The notes: generated by a model from the letters alone, not told the origin. A stretch of 64,000 nt of DNA from Comamonadaceae bacterium (GCA_009996515.1 JAACZV010000005.1:152179-216178); one strand, 5' to 3'. Shown: positions 47,868 through 58,090, counted from the first letter of the stretch. Numbers and translations: made by a program.

Positions 47868-48680
47868 ATGAACGCACCGCTAGACCTCGCCGCCCTCAAG
47901 GCCCGCCAGCAGACCGCCTGGGCCAGTGGCGACTACGCCGTCATCGGCACCACGCTGCAGATCGTCGGCGAGCAGCTCGCCGAGGCCTGCGACCTGCGCG
48001 CCGGCGAGCGCGTGCTGGACGTGGCAGCGGGCAACGGCAACGCCAGCCTGGCCGCCGCGCGCCGCGGCGCCAGCGTGACCTCCAGCGACTATGTGGAGGC
48101 GCTGCTGCAGCGCGGCGCCGCCCGCGCCGACGCCGAGCGACTGCAGATCGAGTTCCGCGTCGCCGACGCCGAGGCCCTGCCCTTCGCCGATGCCGGCTTC
48201 GATGCCGTGCTGTCGACCTTCGGCGTGATGTTCACACCCGACCAGCGTCGGGCCGCCGCCGAGCTGGCGCGCGTCTGCCGGCCCGGCGGCCGCATAGGCC
48301 TGGCGAACTGGACGCCCGAGGGCTTCATCGGCCAGCTGTTCAAGGTCATGGGCCGCCATGTGGCGCCACCCGCGGGCGCCCAGCCGCCGTCGCTGTGGGG
48401 CCAGGAGTCGCATCTGCGCGAGCTGTTCGGCGACACGATCCAGGACATGGCGGTGACGCGGCGGCATTTCCAGTTCCGCTACCGCTCGCCGGCACATTTC
48501 ATCGAGGTCTTCCGCACCTGGTACGGCCCGGTACACCGGGCCTTTGCCGCGCTGGCGCCGGATCAGGCCCTGGCGCTGGAGCGCGACCTGACCGAGCTGC
48601 TGGCCGGCCTCAACCGCGCCGGCCCCGACAGCCTGGTGGTGCCCAGCGAATACCTGGAAGTCGTGCTGACCCGCCGCTGA
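47868..48680 (+). CDS. Class I SAM-dependent methyltransferase
   Basis: 270 residues. Motif I VLDVAAGNGNASLAAARRG near residue 50, motif post-I DYVEALLQRG, then FDAVLSTFGVMFTPDQRRAAAELARVCRPGG; this is the UbiE/Methyltransf_11 pattern. The substrate is unknown; a small molecule is likely. A CCGGAG site lies just before the ATG. It is divergent from the OsmC gene. Confidence 0.9.
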   Translation: MNAPLDLAALKARQQTAWASGDYAVIGTTLQIVGEQLAEACDLRAGERVLDVAAGNGNASLAAARRGASVTSSDYVEALLQRGAARADAERLQIEFRVADAEALPFADAGFDAVLSTFGVMFTPDQRRAAAELARVCRPGGRIGLANWTPEGFIGQLFKVMGRHVAPPAGAQPPSLWGQESHLRELFGDTIQDMAVTRRHFQFRYRSPAHFIEVFRTWYGPVHRAFAALAPDQALALERDLTELLAGLNRAGPDSLVVPSEYLEVVLTRR

Positions 48681-48804
48681 GTGCCACAGCGCGCGCGGCG
48701 CCGCCGCGCGGGGCCGGTGCCGTTGCGGCTGTCCGGCCCGCTCCCGGTCCTTGCGCCGCACTGCGTATGCTTGCGTCATCAAAGCAAGAATCCGGGGAGA
48801 TTTC

Positions 48805-49887
48805 ATGACGCTGACGCTGCTCGCCATCGCGGGCCTGGTGATGGCCGCGGCCTGGTGGCTGCTGCGTGCGCGCCCGCCCGCGCCGCCCACGCCGTCGCGC
48901 AGCCTGCGCGCCGCCGCGTCGCCAGCCGCGGCGCCGGCCGCCAAGCCGGTGCAGGACGTGGTCGAGCTGCCGGCGCCGGCGGCGCTGCCGCTGCTGACGG
49001 CCGAAGTGCTGGACGAGGCGCGCACCGAGCAGCTGCTGGCGGCCCTGCGCCGGCTGCCGCGGCCGCCGCGCGCCGTGCAGGAGCTGATGTCGCCGCGCTT
49101 CGTGCAGACGGCCACCTCCACCGAGCTGGCGGCCATCGTCATGGGCGAGCCGGCCGTGGCCGCGCGCGTCGTCGCCACCGCCAACTCGCCGCTGTACGCG
49201 CTGCAGCAACCGGTCACCAGCGTGGGCCAGGCCATCACCTTCCTGGGCCTGGGCAGCGTGCGCCAGATGTGTCTGCAACACCTGCTGGCGGCCTGCTTCC
49301 AGCCGCGCGACGCGGCCCAGCAGCGCGAGTTCGACGTGCTGTGGCGCGCCAGCAGCATCGCCGGCGAGCTGGCCCAGCAACTGGCCCCCAGGCTGGGCGT
49401 GGCCGAGCCCGCCTCGCTGGTCACGCTGCTGGTGCTGTCCTTCCTGGGCCGCCAGGCCGGCGCGGCGCTGCTGGATGCGCAGGCCATGGCCGGCATGGAC
49501 GCCTTCCAGCGCGCCCGCCACGAGCAGCAGGCGCTGGGCCTGGCCTCGCACGAGCTGGGCCATCTGCTGATGCGCGCCTGGGACGTGCCGCCGGAGCTGG
49601 CCGACGGTGCGCGCCAGCTGTCGGCGCTGCGCTTCGACCCCGACCGCCCGCTGGCGCCCGAGCGCGAGACCGCGCTGACGCTGGGTGCGCTGTGCGCAAT
49701 GCTGGGCGAGCGCATCGCGCGCGGCAGCGTCGGGGCCGCGCTGTACGACCCCGCACGCGACGCCAGCCCCGACATGGCGGCCCTGCGCCCCCGCCTGTCG
49801 CGCCCGCCGCTGGACGGGCTGGCTCAGGCGCTGAGCTCGCCGCCGCTGCTGCGCCTGCTCAGCCGGCTGATGCAGCCACCCCGCTGA
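48805..49887 (+). CDS. HDOD domain protein with N-terminal membrane anchor
   Basis: 360 residues from the ATG at 48805 with GGGGAG upstream. One N-terminal helix (about 2-22), a proline/alanine-rich linker, then an HDOD domain (about 75-275) shown by LPRPPRAVQELM, VARVVATANSPLYAL-type residues, and QAITFLGLGSVRQMCLQHLL. HDOD proteins lack the HD catalytic residues and act in signalling. The partner is unknown. Confidence 0.85.
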   Translation: MTLTLLAIAGLVMAAAWWLLRARPPAPPTPSRSLRAAASPAAAPAAKPVQDVVELPAPAALPLLTAEVLDEARTEQLLAALRRLPRPPRAVQELMSPRFVQTATSTELAAIVMGEPAVAARVVATANSPLYALQQPVTSVGQAITFLGLGSVRQMCLQHLLAACFQPRDAAQQREFDVLWRASSIAGELAQQLAPRLGVAEPASLVTLLVLSFLGRQAGAALLDAQAMAGMDAFQRARHEQQALGLASHELGHLLMRAWDVPPELADGARQLSALRFDPDRPLAPERETALTLGALCAMLGERIARGSVGAALYDPARDASPDMAALRPRLSRPPLDGLAQALSSPPLLRLLSRLMQPPR

Positions 49888-49959
49888 GCCCCTGCGCCGC
49901 GTGATGGCGCCGATCGGTGTTGAGAAAGGAGCCGGCCTGCGGGGATGGGCCCCGACGGT

Positions 49960-50850
49960 TCAGATCGCGCGCAGCGCGGGCGTCGAGCCCAGATGGCCGA
50001 GCACCTGCTGCATGACCGCCGGGTCGTTCAGCAGGCGACGGTGGCCCAGGCCTTGCGTCACATGCAGGCGGCCGGCGGTCAGGCCGGCCAGCAGCGCCTC
50101 GCTGCCGGCCAGCGGCGCCGTCAGGTCGCCCCGGTCGTGCACGATCAAGGTCGGCTGAGCCACGCGCTCACCCAGCCAGGCCGGCTCGAAGAGCGCCAGC
50201 GAGACGCCCTCGCGCCGCTCGACATGGCCGCTCATGCGCTGGGCCAGGCTCTCGCCGCTGCCGACCGCCTGGGCGAACCAGCTCAGGAACTGGGCCGGCG
50301 GCGGCGCCAGCGCGAGCAGGACCGCGCGCCGCGCCGGCAGCCCGCGGGCCAGCGCATGGGCCATCGCCAGCCCGCCCAGCGAATGGGCGACGACGCCGTC
50401 CCAGGGCCCGAAGCGCGCCGTCACCGCGAACAGCGCCCTCACCCACTGCAGCAGGTTGCTGCGCCACCCGCCGCTGCGGCCATGGGCCGGCAGATCCAGC
50501 AGCAGCGGCTCGAAGCCCGCCACCGCCAGCGTGTCGGCCAAGGGGCGCAGCTGCTGCGCGTCGCCGGCCCAGCCGTGGGTCAGCAAGACCTTGGGGCGGC
50601 CGGGCTCGATGTCGCCGCGCTGCCAGACGCTGACATGGCCGCCCTCGAAGGGCAGGCGCGTCTGCACCCAGGGCCGCGGCACGGTGCGCGAGCGGGCCAG
50701 CCACTTGGTCGGCATGGGCGTGAAGAAGAGGCCGAGCGCCACGCGCGTGCCGAGGTCGGGCGACAGGCGGTGCAGGCCGCGCAGCAGCGCGGCGACTCCG
50801 CGGGCGGCCGGCGAGGCGTAGAAGGCGGCAGCGGGGTTGGGGGTGGTCAT
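49960..50850 (-). CDS. Alpha/beta hydrolase
   Basis: 296 residues from the ATG at 50850 (GGAG 8 bases upstream; longer starts would read through the operator). The strand LLTHGWAGDAQQLRPL, nucleophile VVAHSLGGLAMAHAL and the late acid region IVHDRGDLTAPL mark the fold; the catalytic His is in GLGHRRLL. Substrate unknown. It lies immediately downstream of a palindromic operator and 48 bases after tetR, so TetR probably controls it. Confidence 0.88.
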   Translation of the reverse strand: MTTPNPAAAFYASPAARGVAALLRGLHRLSPDLGTRVALGLFFTPMPTKWLARSRTVPRPWVQTRLPFEGGHVSVWQRGDIEPGRPKVLLTHGWAGDAQQLRPLADTLAVAGFEPLLLDLPAHGRSGGWRSNLLQWVRALFAVTARFGPWDGVVAHSLGGLAMAHALARGLPARRAVLLALAPPPAQFLSWFAQAVGSGESLAQRMSGHVERREGVSLALFEPAWLGERVAQPTLIVHDRGDLTAPLAGSEALLAGLTAGRLHVTQGLGHRRLLNDPAVMQQVLGHLGSTPALRAI

Positions 50851-50864
50851 CGCAAGCTCCATAT

Positions 50865-50882
50865 TTCGCACGACCGTGCGAA
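50865..50882. promoter_or_regulatory. TetR operator upstream of the alpha/beta hydrolase
   Basis: A perfect 18-base palindrome, ttcgcacgaccgtgcgaa, with 8-base half-sites and a 2-base centre. It lies between the tetR stop and the hydrolase start. The same sequence with one mismatch lies upstream of tetR. Confidence 0.8.
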
Positions 50883-50898
50883 TCGTTGGCAAAAAAAA

Positions 50899-51516
50899 TC
50901 AGCTCGGGCTGGCCGCGCTTTTCGCGGACGCCAGCATGCGCTCCCAGGCCTTGACGCCGCGCTCGTGCATGCCCGTGTCGCGCAGGAAGCGGGCGTCGCG
51001 CATCAGGCCGGCGTAGAGCGCATCCATCTCGAAGACGAACTGTTCGACATCGAGGTCGGCGCGCAGGTGGCCGGCCTCGATGGCTTGCAGCACGCAGCGG
51101 CGCAGCGCGGCGCGCAGGCGCATGACGCCGTCCAGCAACTGGTCGCGCACGGCGCCCTCGCGGTCGTCGTACTCGAAGGCGCCGGCCGTGTAGATGCAGG
51201 ACAGCGCGCGGTCGGTGCCCGTCGCGCGGGCCAGCCAGCGGCGCATGATGGCGTCCAGCCGCGGCAGGCCGCGGGGCTCGCGCATGGCGGGCAGGAAGAC
51301 GGCCTGCTGGAAGCGCCGGTCGTATTCGAGGATGACGGCCAGCTGCAGCTGCTCGCGCGAGCCGATGCGCGAGAACACGCCGCTCTTGGACAGGCCCAGG
51401 CGCTTGGCCACCTCGCCGATGGACAGGCTCTCCAGGCCTGCGTCAGCGGCCATGGCCAGCGCCGCGTCGACGATGGCGGCCAGGGTGGTTTCAGCGCGCT
51501 CGCTGCGGGTTTCCAT
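50899..51516 (-). CDS. TetR family transcriptional regulator
   Basis: 205 residues. The helix-turn-helix is in LSIGEVAKRLGLSKSGVFSRIGSREQL (about 31-57, split here for reading). The C-terminal part resembles TetR_C_16/AcrR-like ligand domains and ends in AKSAASPS. Two palindromic operators flank it, one upstream of its own start and one upstream of the next gene, so it is probably autorepressing. Confidence 0.92.
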   Translation of the reverse strand: METRSERAETTLAAIVDAALAMAADAGLESLSIGEVAKRLGLSKSGVFSRIGSREQLQLAVILEYDRRFQQAVFLPAMREPRGLPRLDAIMRRWLARATGTDRALSCIYTAGAFEYDDREGAVRDQLLDGVMRLRAALRRCVLQAIEAGHLRADLDVEQFVFEMDALYAGLMRDARFLRDTGMHERGVKAWERMLASAKSAASPS

Positions 51517-51525
51517 GGTCGAAAT

Positions 51526-51543
51526 TTAGCACGACCGTGCGAA
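51526..51543. promoter_or_regulatory. TetR operator upstream of tetR
   Basis: ttagcacgaccgtgcgaa, the same 18-base palindrome as at 50865 with one changed base in the left half-site. It lies between the tetR ATG (51516) and the end of fghA, so it fits an autoregulatory site. The 14-base core gcacgaccgtgcga is identical in both. Confidence 0.8.
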
Positions 51544-52371
51544 TCATCCAACCAGGGTCTTGGCGTGATGCCGGAGATGGTCGTCGACGAAGCTGGCGAT
51601 GAAGTAGTAGCCGTGGTCGTAGCCCGCATGGCGACGCAGCGTCAACGGCTGACCGACGGCGGCGCAGGCGGCCTCGAAGGCCTCGGGGTGGAGCTGCTCG
51701 GCCAGGAACTTGTCGGCCAGGCCCTGGTCGATGAGGATGCCCCGCGGGTAGGGCGGGGTGGTCTGCGCCTGCATCAGGGCGCTGGCGTCGTGCGCGGCCC
51801 AGGCGGCGCGGTCGTCGCCGAGATAGCCACTGAACGCCTTCTGCCCCCAGGGGCATTGCATGGGCGCCGCGATGGGCGCAAAGGCCGACAGCGAGCCGAA
51901 GCGCCCCGGGTGGCGCAACGCCAGCGTCAGCGCGCCATGACCGCCCATGGAGTGGCCGAACAGGCCGGTCCGCGTCAACCCCGTCTCGCGCTGCACCTGG
52001 GGAATCAGCTCGTTCATCAGCCAGCTCTCCATGCGCCAGTGACTGGCCCAGGGCTGGCGCGTCGCATCGAGGTAGAAGCCGGCGCCGACGCCGAAGTCCC
52101 AGCTCTCGCTCTCGCCGGGGATGCCGGCGCCGCGCGGGCTGGTGTCGGGCATCAGCAGGGCCAGGCCCAGCTCGGCCGCCAGGCGCTGGGCGCCGGCCTT
52201 CATCGTGAAGGTCTCCTCCGTGCAGGTCAGGCCGGCCAGAAAGACCAGCAGCGCGCGTGGCGCGGGGGGCAGGAAGAGGGCGAAGCGCATGGGTAGGCCG
52301 GTCTCGGCCGAGTCATGCTGGTAGAAACGCTGGCGGCCGCCGAAGGCGAGGTGTTCACTGAGGATCTGCAT
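51544..52371 (-). CDS. fghA: S-formylglutathione hydrolase
   Basis: 275 residues, the normal length. [35 protein letters not shown], and the nucleophile [10 protein letters not shown] are standard; the acid and His are in [11 protein letters not shown] and [13 protein letters not shown]. It hydrolyses S-formylglutathione to formate and glutathione in formaldehyde detoxification. No glutathione-dependent formaldehyde dehydrogenase gene is next to it. It is divergent from cca with only 20 bases between. Confidence 0.94.
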   Translation of the reverse strand: MQILSEHLAFGGRQRFYQHDSAETGLPMRFALFLPPAPRALLVFLAGLTCTEETFTMKAGAQRLAAELGLALLMPDTSPRGAGIPGESESWDFGVGAGFYLDATRQPWASHWRMESWLMNELIPQVQRETGLTRTGLFGHSMGGHGALTLALRHPGRFGSLSAFAPIAAPMQCPWGQKAFSGYLGDDRAAWAAHDASALMQAQTTPPYPRGILIDQGLADKFLAEQLHPEAFEAACAAVGQPLTLRRHAGYDHGYYFIASFVDDHLRHHAKTLVG

Positions 52372-52391
52372 GCCGCCAGTGTGACCGCAGA

Positions 52392-53657
52392 ATGCCGGCC
52401 ATGAGCCCGCCCCCCCTCCCCTTCCAGACCTATCTCGTCGGCGGCGCCGTGCGCGACCGCCTGCTGGGCCTGCCGGTGCAGGACCGCGACTGGGTGGTGG
52501 TCGGCGCCGCGCCGGCCGACCTGCTGGCGGCCGGCTACCAGCCCGTCGGCAAGGACTTCCCGGTCTTCCTGCACCCCGGCACGCACGAGGAGGTGGCCCT
52601 GGCCCGCACCGAGCGCAAGACGGCGGCGGGCTATCACGGCTTCGCCTTCCACACGGCGCCCGACGTGACGCTGGAGCAGGACCTGGCGCGCCGCGACCTG
52701 ACCATCAACGCGATGGCCGAGGACGCCGACGGCCAGGTCATCGACCCCTACGGCGGCCGGCGCGACCTGCAGGACAAGGTGCTGCGCCATGTGTCGCCGG
52801 CCTTCGCGGAAGACCCGGTGCGCATCCTGCGCCTGGCCCGCTTCGCCGCCCGCTTTGCCGACTTCTCGGTGGCACCCGAGACCCTGGAACTGATGCGCGC
52901 CATGGTGGCCGCCGGCGAGGTGGATGCGCTGGTGGCCGAGCGCGTCTGGCAGGAGCTGTCGCGCGGGCTGATGGAGGACCGGCCCTCGCGCATGATCGAG
53001 GTGCTGCGCGAGGCCGGCGCGCTGCGCAAGCTGCTGCCCGAGGTCGAGGCGCTGTTCGGCGTGCCTCAGCCCGAGGCCCACCACCCGGAGGTGGACACCG
53101 GCCTCCACCTGCTGATGGTGCTGGACCAGTGCGCGCTGCAGCGCGCGCCGCTGACAGTGCGCTACGCCTGCCTGTGCCACGACCTGGGCAAGGGCACGAC
53201 GCGCCGCGAGGAGCTGCCGCGCCACATCGGCCACGAGGGCCGCAGCGAGAAGCTGGCCCGCGCCGTCAGCGCGCGCTGGCGGGTGCCCGGCGACTGCCGC
53301 GAGCTGGCCGAGCTGGTGGCCCGCGAGCACACGCATGTGCACCAGAGCCTGGGTTTCGGCCCCGAGGCGCGGCTGCGGCTGCTGCAGCGCTGCGACGCCT
53401 GGCGCCGGCCCGAGCGCTTCGCCGAGCTGCTGTGGGCCTGCGAATGCGACGCCCGCGGCCGCCTCGGGCTGGAGGACCGCGACTACCCGCAGCGCGAGCG
53501 CCTGCTGGCCGACCTGCGCGCGACCCAGGCCGTGGACCTGGCCGCCGCCAGCGCCGAGGCCATGGCGCGCGGCGCCAAGGGTGCGGACATCGGCCGCGCG
53601 GTGCAGCAGGCGCGGCTGAAGGCTTTGCGTTCGTTCACCGACGCGGACGCGCCCTAA
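52392..53657 (+). CDS. cca: CCA tRNA nucleotidyltransferase / multifunctional CCA protein
   Basis: 421 residues from 52392; an ATG at 52401 is also possible and no ribosome site decides. The nucleotidyltransferase signature [13 protein letters not shown] and the acids in [11 protein letters not shown] are at the N-terminus, [12 protein letters not shown] follows, and the C-terminal HD domain is present (HPEVDTGLH and [10 protein letters not shown]). It adds CCA to tRNA 3' ends; the HD domain gives phosphatase/phosphodiesterase activity as in E. coli. Confidence 0.95.
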   Translation: MPAMSPPPLPFQTYLVGGAVRDRLLGLPVQDRDWVVVGAAPADLLAAGYQPVGKDFPVFLHPGTHEEVALARTERKTAAGYHGFAFHTAPDVTLEQDLARRDLTINAMAEDADGQVIDPYGGRRDLQDKVLRHVSPAFAEDPVRILRLARFAARFADFSVAPETLELMRAMVAAGEVDALVAERVWQELSRGLMEDRPSRMIEVLREAGALRKLLPEVEALFGVPQPEAHHPEVDTGLHLLMVLDQCALQRAPLTVRYACLCHDLGKGTTRREELPRHIGHEGRSEKLARAVSARWRVPGDCRELAELVAREHTHVHQSLGFGPEARLRLLQRCDAWRRPERFAELLWACECDARGRLGLEDRDYPQRERLLADLRATQAVDLAAASAEAMARGAKGADIGRAVQQARLKALRSFTDADAP

Positions 53658-53714
53658 TCGTTACAGTTTGCGGCTTTGCCGGCACAGCGGCCGGCGACAC
53701 TCGAAGGGGCCAGC

Positions 53715-54929
53715 ATGGGGGCATGGGTTGGGGTGGCGCGAGGCGCCAGGGCCATGGCGGGCGCAGCGGCGCTGGCCGGTGCATTGAGCGGCTGCGGCGG
53801 CGGTAGCAGCCAGGCCGCGCCGCCCGCGCCCCCGCCGCCCGAGGTGGGCGTCGTCACCGCCACGCCGGCCCGCGCCGACCTCAGCACCGAGCTGCCCGGC
53901 CGGCTGGAGGCCTTCCGCGTCGCACAGGTGCGCGCCCGCGCCGCCGGCATCCTGCAAAAGCGCCTGTTCACCGAAGGCAGCGACGTGAAGGCCGGCCAGC
54001 CGCTGTTCGAGATCGACCCCGCGCCCTACCGCGCCGCGCTGGCCAGTGCCCAGGCCCAGCTGGCGCGCGCCGAGGCCAACCTCACGCAGGCCCAGGCGCT
54101 GGCGGACCGCTACGCGCCGCTGGCCAAGACCCAGGCCGTCAGCCAGCAGGAGGCCCTGAACGCCCAGGCCGCCGCCCAGCAGGCGCGCGCCGACGTGGCC
54201 GCCGGCAAGGCCGCCGTGCAGACCGCGCAGATCAACCTCGGCTACTCCGCCGTCACCGCCCCCATCGCGGGCCGCATCGGCCGCGCCCTCGTCACCGAAG
54301 GCGCGCTGGTGGGCCAGGGCGAGGCGACGCCGCTGGCCGTCGTGCAGCAGGTCGACAAGCTGTACGTGAACTTCACGCAGTCGGCCGCCGAGGTCATGCG
54401 GCTGCGCCAGGCGCTGGCGGAGGGACGGCTGCAACGCGCGGGCGGCAAGGACGCCGCGCAGGTGCAGGTGCTGCTGGAGGACGGCAGCGTCTACCCCGAG
54501 ACCGGCCGGCTGCTGTTCTCCGACCTCAGCGTGGACGCCAACACCGGCCAGATCACGCTGCGCGCCGAGCTGCCCAACTCCAAGGGCCTGCTGCTGCCCG
54601 GCCTGTACGTGCGGGTGCGCCTCGCGCAGGCCGAGGTGGCCGACGCCATCTGGCTGCCGCAGCAGGCGGTGGCGCGCGGCTCGACGGGCGAGAGCGTGCT
54701 GGTCGTGGCCGAGGACGGCAGCGTCAGCGCGCGCCCCGTCAAGCTGGGCCTGGCCCAGGGCGGCAAGGCCCTGGTGCTGGGCGGCCTGAAGGCGGGCGAG
54801 AAGGTCGTCGTCGACGGCCTGCAGCGCGTCAAGGCCGGCGGCAAGGCCCGGCCCGTGCCCTGGTCGCCCGCCAGCTCTGCCCCGGCTGCAGCCCCTGCGG
54901 CCGCCCCGGCCTCCGCCGCCTCGCGCTGA
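53715..54929 (+). CDS. RND efflux periplasmic adaptor subunit (AcrA/MexA-like)
   Basis: 404 residues from the ATG at 53715 with GAAGGGG upstream; earlier codons are not coding. It is a lipoprotein with ALSGC (Cys27). The hairpin and lipoyl domains (QVRARAAGILQKRLFTEGSDVKAGQPLFEID, NLGYSAVTAPIAGRIGRALVTEGALVG) are typical of MFP adaptors. The Ala/Pro-rich end is disordered. First gene of a three-gene efflux operon; no local regulator is visible. Confidence 0.94.
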   Translation: MGAWVGVARGARAMAGAAALAGALSGCGGGSSQAAPPAPPPPEVGVVTATPARADLSTELPGRLEAFRVAQVRARAAGILQKRLFTEGSDVKAGQPLFEIDPAPYRAALASAQAQLARAEANLTQAQALADRYAPLAKTQAVSQQEALNAQAAAQQARADVAAGKAAVQTAQINLGYSAVTAPIAGRIGRALVTEGALVGQGEATPLAVVQQVDKLYVNFTQSAAEVMRLRQALAEGRLQRAGGKDAAQVQVLLEDGSVYPETGRLLFSDLSVDANTGQITLRAELPNSKGLLLPGLYVRVRLAQAEVADAIWLPQQAVARGSTGESVLVVAEDGSVSARPVKLGLAQGGKALVLGGLKAGEKVVVDGLQRVKAGGKARPVPWSPASSAPAAAPAAAPASAASR

Positions 54930-54943
54930 GGACCTGACCCACC

Positions 54944-57900
54944 ATGGCGCAGTTCTTCATCGACCGACCCATCTTCGCGTGGGTCATCGCCCTCTTCGTC
55001 CTCGTCATCGGCGGCGTGGCGGTCACGCAGCTGCCGATCTCGCAATACCCGCCCGTGGCGCCGCCGTCCATCGTGCTGTCGGTGACCTATCCCGGCGCCT
55101 CGGCGCAGACGCTGGAGGACTCCGTCATCAGCGTCATCGAACGCGAGATGAACGGCTCGCCCGGCCTCATCTACATGGAGGCCGTGGCCCAGGCCGACGG
55201 CACGGGCTCGCTGACGATGAGCTTCGACCCCGCCACCAACCCCGACCTGGCGCAGGTGGACGTGCAGAACCGGCTGGCCCGCGCCACGCCGCGCCTGCCG
55301 GCCGCCGTCATCCAGCAGGGCGTGCGCGTCGACAAGGCCAATCCGAACTTCCTGCTCTTCATCATCATGTCGAGCGACAACCCGGCGTTCGACCCCATCG
55401 CGCTGGGCGACTACGCGGCGCGCACCGTGCTGCCCGAGATCCAGCGCGTGCCCGGCGTCGGTCAGGGCCTGCTGTTCGGCACCGAGCGCGCGATGCGCAT
55501 CTGGCTGGACCCGGCCAAGCTGGTGGGCCTGCGCCTGGCGCCCGCCGACGTGAACGCCGCCATCCAGGCCCAGAACGCCCAGGTCAGCTCCGGCTCCATC
55601 GGCGACCTGCCCAACGTGCCGGGGCAGCCGGTCGCGGCCACGGTGGTCGTGCGCGGCCAGCTCGCCAGCGTCGAGCAGTTCGGCAACATCGTGCTGCGCG
55701 CCAATGCCGACGGCTCCACCGTGCGGCTCAAGGACGTGGCCCGCATCGAGCTGGGCGCCGACAGCTACACCGGCCGCTCCACGCGGCTGAACGGCAAGCC
55801 CTCGGTCGGCGTGGGCGTGCAGCTGGCGCCGTCGGCCAACGCGCTGCAGACGGCCAAGCTCATCAAGCAGAAGCTCAAGACGCTGGAGCCCTATTTCCCG
55901 CAGGGCGTGAAGGCCTCCATCCCCTTCGACAGCTCGCTGTTCATCGACATCTCCATCTCGCAGGTCGTCGAGACGCTGATCGAGGCCGTGTTCCTCGTCT
56001 TCCTCGTGATGTTCCTGTTCCTGCAGAACATCCGCTACACGCTGATCCCGACGCTGGTGGTGCCCATCGCGCTGCTGGGCAGCTTCGCGACGCTGCTGGC
56101 CCTGGGCTTCTCCATCAACGTGCTGACCATGTTCGGCATGGTGCTGGTGATCGGCATCGTGGTGGACGACGCCATCGTGGTGGTGGAGAACGTCGAGCGC
56201 ATCATGAGCGAGGAGGGCCTGTCGCCCTACAAGGCCACCAAGAAGGCCATGGGCCAGATCTCGGGCGCCATCATCGGCGTGACCGTGGTGCTGATCTCGG
56301 TGTTCGTGCCGCTGGCCTTCTTCAGCGGCTCCATCGGCAACATCTACCGGCAGTTCTCGGCGGTGATGGTCAGCTCCATCGCGTTCTCGGCCTTCATGGC
56401 GCTGTCGTTCACGCCGGCGCTGTGCGCCACGCTGCTCAAGCCCGTCGAGGCCGGCCACCACCTGGAGAAGCGCGGCTTCTTCGGCTGGTTCAACCGCGGC
56501 TTCAACCGCACGGCCAGGCGCTACGAGGGCGCGGTGGCCCGGCTCATCCACCGCACCGGCCGGTCCTTCTTCATCTACGCCGCCGTCATCGCGGCGGCGG
56601 TGCTGATGTTCCAGCGCCTGCCCACGTCCTTCGTGCCCAACGAGGACCAGGGCAACATCCTCGTCAACATCCAGCTGCCGCCCGGCGCCACGCAGGCCCG
56701 CACGCTGGAGGTCGTGAAGCAGGTCGAGGACTACATGCTCAAGCAGCCCGAGGTGGAGAGCATGGTCGGCGTGGTGGGCTTCAGCTTCGCCGGCTCCGGC
56801 CAGAACGCGGGCCTGGCCTTCGTCACGCTCAAGCCCTGGGACGAGCGCCATGGCGCCGAGCATTCCGCCCAGGGCCTGGTGTCGCGCGCCTTCCCCGAGC
56901 TGGGCAAGATCCGCGACGCGGTCATCTTCCCGACCAGCCCGCCGCCCATCCGCGACCTGGGCCGCGCCAACGGCTTCGCCTTCCGCCTGCAGGACCGCAG
57001 CGGCCACACCCGCGCCGAACTGCTGGCCGCACGCAACCAGTTGCTGGCGGCCGCCGCCAAGAGCCCGCTGCTGACCGCCGTGCGCCCCGACGGCCTGGAA
57101 GACGCCGCCCAGCTGGAGCTGAACATAGACCGCGAGCGCGCGATGGCGCTGGGGCTGAACCTCAGCGCCGTCAACGCGGTGCTGGGCACGTCGCTGGGCT
57201 CCAGCTATGTGAACGACTTCCCCAACACCGGCCGGCTGCAGCGCGTCATCGTGCAGGCCGACGCGCCGGCGCGCATGCAGCCCGAGGATCTGCTCAGGCT
57301 CAACGTGCTCAACAGCGCCGGCCAGCCGGTGCCGCTCTCCGCCTTCGCCAGCAGCAAGTGGATCACCGGCGCGATGCAGACGGTGCGCTACAACGGCTAC
57401 GCCGCCATGCGCATCGCCGGCGAGCCGGCCAAGGGCGTGTCCACCGGCGCGGCCATGGCCGAGATGGAACGTCTCGCCGCCGAGCTGCCCGAGGGCTTCG
57501 GCTACGAGTGGACGGGCCAGTCGCGCGAGGAAAAGCTCTCGGGCTCCACCGCCTTCATCCTGTTCGGCTTCTCGCTGCTGGCCGTGTTCCTGTGCCTGGC
57601 CGCGCTGTACGAGAGCTGGAGCATCCCGATGGCCGTGCTGCTGGTGGTACCGCTGGGCATCCTGGGCGTGGTGCTGGGGGCCAACCTGCGCGGGCTGGAG
57701 AACGACGTCTACTTCAAGGTCGGGATGATCACCATCATCGGCCTGTCGGCCAAGAACGCGGTGCTCATCATCGAGTTCGCGAAAGACCTGCACGCGCAGG
57801 GCCGCGACCTGTTCGAGGCGGTCGTGGAGGCCGCGCACCTGCGCTTCCGCCCCATCCTGATGACCTCGCTGGCCTTCATCCTCGGCGTGCTGCCGCTGGT

Positions 57901-58090
57901 GCTGGCCAGCGGCGCCGGCTCCGCCAGCCAGCGCGCCATCGGCACCGGCGTGATGGGCGGCATGATCACCGCGGTGGTCCTCGCCGTCTTCCTCGTGCCG
58001 GTCTTCTTCGTCGTCGTGCGCAAGCGCTTCCCCGGCAGCGAGCGGCAGCACCGCCACGATGCCCACCTGCCCGCGGAGGACGAGGCATGA
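54944..58090 (+). CDS. RND efflux transporter inner-membrane permease (AcrB/MexB, HAE1)
   Basis: 1048 residues. It starts MAQFFIDRPIFAWVIALFV. The proton-relay aspartates are in GIVVDDAIVVVENVERIM near residue 410, and the late GMITIIGLSAKNAVLIIEFAKDL carries the relay Lys. Twelve helices and two large periplasmic loops are present. It pumps hydrophobic or amphipathic compounds with proton exchange. It is 14 bases after the adaptor and overlaps the outer-membrane gene (ATGA). Confidence 0.97.
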   Translation: MAQFFIDRPIFAWVIALFVLVIGGVAVTQLPISQYPPVAPPSIVLSVTYPGASAQTLEDSVISVIEREMNGSPGLIYMEAVAQADGTGSLTMSFDPATNPDLAQVDVQNRLARATPRLPAAVIQQGVRVDKANPNFLLFIIMSSDNPAFDPIALGDYAARTVLPEIQRVPGVGQGLLFGTERAMRIWLDPAKLVGLRLAPADVNAAIQAQNAQVSSGSIGDLPNVPGQPVAATVVVRGQLASVEQFGNIVLRANADGSTVRLKDVARIELGADSYTGRSTRLNGKPSVGVGVQLAPSANALQTAKLIKQKLKTLEPYFPQGVKASIPFDSSLFIDISISQVVETLIEAVFLVFLVMFLFLQNIRYTLIPTLVVPIALLGSFATLLALGFSINVLTMFGMVLVIGIVVDDAIVVVENVERIMSEEGLSPYKATKKAMGQISGAIIGVTVVLISVFVPLAFFSGSIGNIYRQFSAVMVSSIAFSAFMALSFTPALCATLLKPVEAGHHLEKRGFFGWFNRGFNRTARRYEGAVARLIHRTGRSFFIYAAVIAAAVLMFQRLPTSFVPNEDQGNILVNIQLPPGATQARTLEVVKQVEDYMLKQPEVESMVGVVGFSFAGSGQNAGLAFVTLKPWDERHGAEHSAQGLVSRAFPELGKIRDAVIFPTSPPPIRDLGRANGFAFRLQDRSGHTRAELLAARNQLLAAAAKSPLLTAVRPDGLEDAAQLELNIDRERAMALGLNLSAVNAVLGTSLGSSYVNDFPNTGRLQRVIVQADAPARMQPEDLLRLNVLNSAGQPVPLSAFASSKWITGAMQTVRYNGYAAMRIAGEPAKGVSTGAAMAEMERLAAELPEGFGYEWTGQSREEKLSGSTAFILFGFSLLAVFLCLAALYESWSIPMAVLLVVPLGILGVVLGANLRGLENDVYFKVGMITIIGLSAKNAVLIIEFAKDLHAQGRDLFEAVVEAAHLRFRPILMTSLAFILGVLPLVLASGAGSASQRAIGTGVMGGMITAVVLAVFLVPVFFVVVRKRFPGSERQHRHDAHLPAEDEA

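Noticed and set aside
54491..58066. Minus-strand open frame of 1191 codons opposite the RND permease
   Set aside because: His/Glu/Asp/Arg/Gly-rich sequence is the mirror of GC-rich codons of the plus-strand gene; no domain or start signal.
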